This document shows, piece by piece, positions 57,138-64,000 of a stretch of 64,000 nt of DNA. The DNA lies in assembly GCA_025266875.1 (NCBI GenBank), contig JALLLT010000051.1, positions 62,001 to 126,000 on the forward strand. Direction: 5' to 3'. The notes under the pieces are model-generated. The model did no database searches. It saw only the letters and a list, made by a program, of their open reading frames with translations, and had not been told where the DNA came from. Source of the DNA: Fennellomyces sp. T-0311 (lineage: Eukaryota; Mucoromycota; Mucoromycetes; Mucorales; Lichtheimiaceae). The position numbers and the translations under genes were made by a program. Within the stretch, counting starts at the first letter, position 1. Each line of letters begins with the position of its first letter.

Positions 57138-59545
57138 CTAAGCATCACTGGAGACAGCTACCTTTTCAGAGTCACCGTTGCCGTTGGAGTTGCTAGATAA
57201 GGAGCCCTTGCGATGGCCCTTTTCAGTATCGGTAGGGCTACCATCAGCGGTGCTGCCATCGTCAAAGTATCGGGCAAGTTCGCGTTCAAGCTCATGGCCC
57301 TCCAGTGGGGGCATGATTTGTGCCATCTTGACAGGCGACACTTTTTCTTCGTTGGCCTTTGCAAATACAACATCCATCTCCTCCAGAGAGCGACCCTTGG
57401 TTTCAGGGTAGAAGAAGTAAACCTGGGTTCCATATTAGAACAAGCAATCCTCACAAAAAGAGCACCCAGCCATGACTTACAATAGGAATAAACAAAAAGT
57501 TGAAAATGGCAAAGATCACATAGATACCGTAACCAATGTTGGCAATAGCGGGAGGAGTAATCATGACAATGACATAGTTCGAAAGCCAGTTCGAACATGT
57601 GGACAAGGCGTTGGCCTGGACTCGAGTGCGGAGAGGATTGATTTCGGCGGGATAAAGCCAAGTCATACCAAGGAAACCAATGGCAAAGAAGGTGTTAAAC
57701 GTGAAAAGAGTCAACGTACCAACGCCACCTTCTGCTTTTTCCAAGACAATTCTGCCTTCGGAATCACGGACACCAGAGCTAATACAGCCAGCGAGAACGG
57801 CCATGGAGCACATCATGCCCACGAGACCAACAAACATAAGCTTACGACTAATTTGGAAAGTAGGGACCGTCAGTGCTGCTATGGTGCATATTTGCGGCAT
57901 AAAAAAACTTACCGGCCGAATCTTTCAATCATGTACATGGCCACAACGGCAGACATCCAATATTCAGTGCCGTTGACTGCAGCAAGCAAGCGAGACATCA
58001 TAGCACTGAAGCCGAGACTACAGGATGACCGAAGTTTACGATTAGTACACATGCATAAACGTTGTCTTGCTCAAGCAATGAACTTACGATTGCTCGAAGA
58101 GGATTGTAGCATAGTAACTGGGATAAAAAAGAAATGTTAGCAACATGTAAGCACGTTATATTCCGGGTTAAAAGCAACTCACGTAATAAGGTTGATACCT
58201 GTAATAAACAAATATGTAAGTGAAAGTACTAAAATAAAGAAGCAGTATTACGTACCGCAATACTGCTGCATAGCCTGGGCAACCACACCAAGCATCATAC
58301 GACGGAAGTGTTGGACTCTGCCGTGTCTCCAGAATTCGCGCCACGAGAACTTTTGGGCTTCCAGTGACAAGGTGTGTTCAAGAATGGCAACTTCTTCAGC
58401 AACATAGTCGCTGTCGGGTGTGGTATCGTTGAGACGGGCAATAACGTCACGAGCTTCTTCCACATAGCCCTTTTTCAAAAGCCAACGTGGAGAATCAGGC
58501 AAAATAAAGATACCACAGGTGACAACAATAGCAAAGAAAGCCTGGAAGGCAACAGGGAAACGCCAACGGATACTGCCAGTGCAAAAGTAAAAGCCAAAGT
58601 CAATCCAGTACGACACCATGATACCAAAGCCGATAAGCATGCCTTCGTTCATGATAAGGAAACCACGGTCTTTGGGCTTTGCACATTCAGATTGCCATGT
58701 AGGAATAGTACTGGTCACCATGCCGTTACCAATACCAGTGAAGATACGACTGAAGCAAAGAGTACCATAGTCATGGGCAGCAGCTTGAATAATTGTACCA
58801 GCCTACCGGGTCGTTAGTCCATTAGAAAAAGAGGACTGGTAATTACGTACAATAATAATCAGAGTTCCCCAGAAAGTGGAGGCCCGACGACCGAGGGAAT
58901 CACCAACAAGCAAAATCAAAATAGCACCCAAAAGACAACCCTATAGGAAATATGCATCAGCACCTTTTTTTTAACCCATGCATGATACGACTCCGGTGAT
59001 ACATACGATTTGGTAAATGCTGACCATGTTCTTTTCAAACGGAATGCATTATGAGTAACAGCTTTGCGTCTCTGTGATGCGTTTATCTTACCGACTGCAA
59101 TTCCGGAGTGCCAGTGCACTGTTCTGGACCCTCCTTGCAGACATCATTACTGGGAGAGTAGGGTGTCGCTGTTGGGAACTGTCTTTCGAATTCTGGCAGC
59201 TATATCAATGATGTGTTTAGCGTCCAAGTTGATCAGGTAAAATGGGTAGTGACGTACAGTAAGCAACGAACTCATGACGCCCTGATCATAACCGAACATG
59301 CTGAATGGCAAATATGGTGAGTATGCAATAGCAATGGGAACGAAACCACAAATATGCTTACAGACTGCTCAGCAGATTAGTGTTCTATTCTTTATTGTTC
59401 AGATATCATAATAAACTTACAAGCCTGCACCGGCAACGAAACCGATAGCATTATTCAGAGCGCGGCCGTGGAGTTTCTGTCCGCCCTGAACCTTGTATTC
59501 AGGCAGGGTTATTAACCATTTCCTCAACCGCTGTCCAAAGCCCAT
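57138..59545 (-). CDS. MFS hexose transporter, paralogue 2
   Basis: Starts at Met 59545 (MGFGQRLRKWLITLPEYKVQ). Exon 1 ends at 59421; a proposed 3-bp exon lies at 59362-59364 and the next exon begins at 59300. Family signatures match paralogue 1: FGYDQGVMSSLL, GMVTSTIPTWQSECAKPKD, PDSPRWLLKK, MTWLYPAEINPLRTRV and PETKGRSLEE. The tail is Ser/Asn/Gly-rich (SLSSNSNGNGDSEKVAVSSD). Intron positions mirror those of paralogue 1, but the intron sequences have diverged. A roughly 185-bp exon stretch is almost identical between the two, unlike the rest of the genes. A plasma-membrane hexose importer is the likely role. Confidence 0.88.
59362..59364 (-). other. Candidate 3-nt microexon in transporter 2
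   Basis: The minus strand reads CACTAATCTGCTGAGCAG-TCT-GTAAGC, giving a branch-like CTAAT, an acceptor AG, three bases and a donor GTAAGC. Inclusion reads GAG-FL-MFGYDQG. The flanking introns would be 56 and 61 bp, within the normal range for this window. Confidence 0.55.
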
Positions 59546-61722
59546 ATTCGATGGAAGATAAAGAAGAGAAATGTATGGCTACCTCAGGCCGATGCATTTT
59601 TAAAAGGGTGGAGCGCAGAGCTGCCTTAATAAGTTTAGCGGATATCTGCGAATCTTCTCATGGTGTGAGACACCACATATACAGAACGATGAAAGCCAAC
59701 CAGGTAGAATTAGAGGGGGTCAAATCAAGTTTGGGGACCCCGCGCTATCCAGTTACACAGAGCAGCGCTATTTTTACCGCATTTGGGGAATTGCACAGAA
59801 CTGTCAGGAAAGAGCGACTAATCGTATAATTCCGCGCCCCCCATGGGCAAAAAGTTGAGCACAGCCCACTCTGACGGTATTGGGGAAACCCAGCAACCCC
59901 CTCATGCAACTATTTTAAAACGCGATGCTTCCATGCAATAAACTATTGAACTGTGCAGGCAGTCCAACCTTCTACATTTTATCCACATGAGGAAAAAAGG
60001 AAGCAAAAAAGGACAAACACCGTTGTGTCACAGACAGCGTCATGTCGGGCTTATTGCACTTTTGTCGATTTCTGCCCTGACTTGTTCGTTTTTCTGTATA
60101 CAACATGTGATGCCGGCACGGCCCGATCAATCGAACAAGCTGACGTATATTGTAAAATCCATCCAACGAAAATCCAGATCACAATGCCAAAATGCTTAAC
60201 AATAGAATAGCATTTCTGCAAAGGCTACATTGTGCAGTAAACCCACGAGGATGCCACCATACTCCCCCCAATCCCCCTCAATAACACTAAAGTTCTATTT
60301 TATTCGCTTTTTGCAGTTTGTGTCATCTGTGCTTCCTTGGTTTCTGCTTGTGAGACGCGTTAAAAGTTGGGGGAGACAATCAAGGACCGATGAATTGTGC
60401 GAGGGCACGGGCACGCCAATCGAGTCATAGGGGACATTATTTCCGAATGGGAAACATGTACCACTTTGCATTGTACATATAAACGGAACGTACAACATGT
60501 TAACGACCGTCATCCGTTTCAGATCAATTTAAATGAAAAGGCAGTTGAGCTATTTTTACTGAACAAGGATAGTTTGTATACCATCGTAACAATGGTTACC
60601 TTCTGCTGTTTCCAAAGGCTCCTATCAGGAACATTCTACTTTGCTCATGACCCATATGATATAGTGTGTATATCCGGAATCTAACTGGATGGTTGCAGCT
60701 CTTTATGGAGAAAGTATAAACTCAGATTCTGAAAATCGGAGCGCACAGTTTTTTGTGGAGCATTGCTCAAACTTTTTGGCTGAAAAGTTCTTGGAAAGTA
60801 CACGTATTTGGATGTGTTGAAGATAGTATGCAAAACAGCCTGCTGTACTAGATGACATCATATGTGTACTATGAAGCAACGTGCTTACTTCATTGTCTAT
60901 TCCGTAACATCGCTTTTGTTCTTCCCCGCCATTTATCTCGTCGGAAAAAGCAGAAAATCGACCGCGGACACTCAGAATGTGGAGGCTGAAAAATGGGACC
61001 CCTCTCGCAATTTCTGCTGTTTCACTCTTCAGATGATCGCCCGTCCGGAAGCGAGACAAAACTAATGAACTCAGGAGAGATACAATTAGCCTATTGATTC
61101 CCCTATTACATGATTACCAAAGCTGTTGCTATGGCGAAGATAGATCATTTCCAGCTCGGGTGATTACATTTAGCATTTTAGTTTGGCAATTGCAACGTAG
61201 AAGCAGAAAGCTCACATGTTTTCTGCTTCATGATCTAATATCGTACCACCTTGCGCGGGAATATTGAAGCATTGTGAAACCTTACAAATCGCCGGAAATA
61301 AAAAGCAGTCCGAGGTCTCACGCTATGAAGAATGCAAGCAGAAAAATATATTTCTGGTTTCTGGCCACAGAACTTATTACACATGTGCCGATCTTCTGAT
61401 GAGGCAAAGTGCACTTTATCTGTTTCTAGAGCAAGATCAACACGAGACCAATGTGGCTGTGCAGCTGGGCTGCGTTCACACATCGTAAAATTTCGTACTT
61501 TCTACAGCGATACAATAAATCAGGAAGGTGGAAACTGGCGGAAGAATAGAGAACACATGATCAGCATATTTTTCCCGCTGGTATGGGATTCTACAGCCCT
61601 GGCGAGTGGGTGGAGTGTATGGAATCGGGAGATCATTCAGGAGTTTGGTTACTGTCCGAAACATGACGTCAAGGTTTACTTTCGTTGTCCCGCACAACGT
61701 CGCACTACTGTAACACCACACG
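59546..61722. other. Intergenic region without recognised genes
   Basis: About 2.2 kb upstream of transporter 2 and downstream of VTC1. Small open frames are present but none resembles a known protein. It probably includes the transporter promoter. Confidence 0.4.
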
Positions 61723-62181
61723 CTAAGCATCTTCACCTAACCGCACTGTGAAAATCATGTGTGTGAGCTTTCGGTAAACGCAGCAAACAAACAAGTATAA
61801 AAACCTACAGTAAAAGTTAATTCCAACGGCGAGGACTAAAAGTAAACAAAGAGCATTAGGCCCGATTCGATCATCGTATGGTGCAGCTTCCCGCTTTCGG
61901 ATCTTGCTTGCCCGCCAATGAAACGTGTACAATGAATAGAGCATGATGAACATGGCCGTCGCCGTAAACAACGCGGCTGACACGCGGCTAATGCGATCGC
62001 CGAAATTGAGCATCGCAACGGCGAATCCACCAAGTACCACCGTAAAGTTGAGCCATGATAAGAAAGTTCGTTCGTTGGCAAAGTAGACTTTGGGTTCGAC
62101 TCGTACTGGTACCGCAATGCGCTTGTTTCTGCTTGGGTCCAGCGAGGAGGGTCCAGCATTCGAGGAAGACGCTGATGCCAT
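61723..62181 (-). CDS. VTC1: Vacuolar transporter chaperone subunit 1 (VTC1)
   Basis: Exon 1 (62181-61809) and a 23-bp exon 2 (61745-61723) give 131 residues, close to the 129 of yeast Vtc1. The core is [20 protein letters not shown], then [17 protein letters not shown] and [32 protein letters not shown] and the third helix, ending INFYLRLGEDA. Three membrane helices and the R-x-E-P-K motif are typical of the VTC1/DUF202-like family. VTC1 belongs to the complex that makes polyphosphate at the vacuole and moves it into the lumen. Without the last intron the protein would have an unrelated 32-residue end, so splicing at GTAGGT...TTTCACAG is preferred. Met 62181 begins [10 protein letters not shown]. 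Confidence 0.9.
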   Translation of the reverse strand: MASASSSNAGPSSLDPSRNKRIAVPVRVEPKVYFANERTFLSWLNFTVVLGGFAVAMLNFGDRISRVSAALFTATAMFIMLYSLYTFHWRASKIRKREAAPYDDRIGPNALCLLLVLAVGINFYCRFLYLFVCCVYRKLTHMIFTVRLGEDA

Positions 62182-64000
62182 AGTAAGGAAGGCAAATGGG
62201 CATTTTTTTGAGTTTGACACTTTTTGCAGATCAGATTCGGTGAGACAGGAATCTGAGACCGGCTCAAATACGCTTGGAATCGGTTGATGTTGTACGCCTT
62301 CCAGACACAAGTAGTGTTGTTACGAATTCCCCCTGATGTCGGAACAATTTGCGAGAGGGTTCTGTTGTCGATTTATAATCAAAAACTTTAATTCCTAGCT
62401 ACACCATATTGCAAAAGGGTATTGTGATGCTACTATATGCGTTAAATTACCATATGGTCTATAAATGGTATCATTCTCAAATCAAAGGAAGTTGGGATAC
62501 CATTTCAGCATACTCCACACTTGTTCTCCAAAGTGTCAGAGATGCTAAAAGGATTGAATCGTCTAATCCTTTCATGCACGGCCCACCGTCAACCCGCCTC
62601 AGCAACGTGTTTTGGTGGATCTCCCTGGTTGCACGAAAAGCCGACCAGGGTCAATAGGACCCCATCTTAATAGTCTAACCGAAACTGGACTGATGCACAT
62701 CAATAAAGCGATATAAATATTGGTATATGCCCGGAGATTTATCCGCAATGCTTTTCTGAGGAACGAATATTTGTACTCATGAACTTCACGATAAGAAAAG
62801 TAGATCTAGTTGCACTACACACGTATGCATGTAATCATGTAATCTTGATAAATTCGGCTAATATATCGGAAACATGCTTACTATCACGAACCTCAAAAAC
62901 TTCCTAGCCACCCGCGCTTGCAATAAGCATAAGCACGTGACTTTACATAATATACCGTTTAAAAGAAGCACGACACGTGTGACGTCGATGGGGCGGAAAG
63001 ATCTAGATGCTGTACTAAGAGGCTCTTGAATGATATCAGAAGCCCACAGCATAAGAAAAATGGAATGAGAGCCGTGTAATGCAGTTCCTGAAGATCGCTC
63101 GCGGCAAAAACTATAAACGCGAGCTACCGAGCGTTCGAATATTCGAATCGCCTGATGCGCTAGAATGTAGCACACACTCCGACGCGCTTGCTTTCTTTCT
63201 GTCTGTCCAAAGTTAAATTTGCTTTATAGTGGCAATATCGGCAAAAAAAAGGTTTGATCAGATACCTACACCATATATTAGTATAAACGCCACGTCTTGA
63301 TGCGAGTGCTTTCGCCCTGACCTGTTATAGTTGCACATGATAAATGCAACTGTTTTTCACTGAGCATCTTTTCAAAGTGTATTATAAGCTATTATGATCG
63401 AAGCTCTGTTGAAAATCTGCAGTAAAATTTTCTGTGACATTCCGTTGCTTCAAATGAACGAGCCTTGTCATACGGTCCCTACCACTTTCAGAGATCCGAT
63501 AGAGGATGGTAGACATATTGCGTACATATGACCTAGGTCAATGGCCAAAACTAAGAGCATTTAGCAATAAACTACCAATGAGTCTATTTATAATCTCTTT
63601 GTGAGTAATTATCACTCCAATTCGTGAAACGGTCGGATGCTTTTATAATTTTAGAATAGACTTGAAATATGCATAGCATCTGGACAAAGACTTTCAATTG
63701 TCACATCTTTTCTATATCATAGGCACATACCAAACACCCAGGAAGAAGCACAGATGCTGTGGGAATAAACACTATCTGAATTAGGAAATGAACTAGTTCA
63801 CCACAAAACCATTTTACAGCTTGGAGTCAGTTTTGTTTCATTATATGATCCAAAAGATTCAAGCACATATTTATTATGGGAGCCACCCCGCGCACAGAAA
63901 AAACGTTGGCACTCTAACATAATCCTGTCGTACTTTAATACTCATCCAATCAAAAGCACGCTTTCGTGAAGATTACGCGCACAGAATTCAGACCAAGCTG
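62182..64000. other. Upstream region of VTC1 to the window end
   Basis: No gene, RNA or repeat could be supported. Open frames are short and of random composition. The VTC1 promoter presumably lies in the first few hundred bases. Confidence 0.4.

Noticed and set aside
57472..58140. 222-codon plus-strand frame in the second transporter
   Set aside because: Antisense shadow of transporter exons and introns; hydrophilic and without domain.
1..64000. CRISPR arrays, bacterial operons or rRNA genes
   Set aside because: No regular short direct-repeat/spacer array, no rRNA core sequences, and spliced genes throughout argue for a eukaryotic nuclear region.

Overview
The window looks like nuclear DNA of a filamentous fungus, most likely Mucoromycota (Mucorales-like). 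Genes are split by short introns (about 45-85 bp, GTAAGT-type donors, CTAAY-like branch points). The transposon families present (KDZ, Crypton with a GCR1_C domain, MULE with SWIM finger, pogo/Tigger, PIF/Harbinger, LINE) are ones known from these fungi. The placement is inferred from gene structure and family content; no species call was possible.

The window has two halves. Positions 1 to about 41,200 are almost entirely transposable elements, many nested. They include two neighbouring MULE transposase genes, the first split by a pogo-derived element; a 912-residue Crypton tyrosine recombinase with a long polyglutamine tract; a 6.6 kb pogo element that interrupts an LTR and itself carries a complete PIF/Harbinger element inside one of its introns; a KDZ transposase with one premature stop; a Tc1/mariner-type fragment; an 8-bp-TSD hAT derivative; small palindromic MITEs; a second complete PIF/Harbinger pair; a broken LINE carrying a solo LTR and an unknown insertion; and a degenerate Fanzor/TnpB-like C-terminus. 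A 359-bp sequence occurs twice in inverted orientation, at 9.1 kb and 25.1 kb, at about 99% identity.

Positions 41,374 to 62,181 hold compact host genes: a copper-fist transcription factor, a WD40 protein, a NIT1-type amidase, an unrecognised coiled-coil/polyglutamine protein, NC2alpha (Bur6/DRAP1), a small predicted GPI-anchored protein, two tandem MFS hexose transporters, and VTC1. Spacing is tight among the first several (99-136 bp between neighbours) and looser further right. The genes do not form an obvious pathway, although VTC1 (polyphosphate), the copper regulator and the sugar transporters all concern nutrient handling.

The most notable observations are: (1) a TE-within-an-intron nest in which the host pogo transposase is still splice-competent on paper; (2) a candidate 3-nucleotide microexon in both hexose transporter paralogues; (3) a roughly 185-bp, nearly identical tract between those paralogues that suggests gene conversion; (4) the inverted 359-bp repeats bracketing a 16 kb cluster that contains the Crypton recombinase; (5) three TGACTCA sites at about 30-bp spacing upstream of the Crypton; and (6) the Fanzor-like relic.
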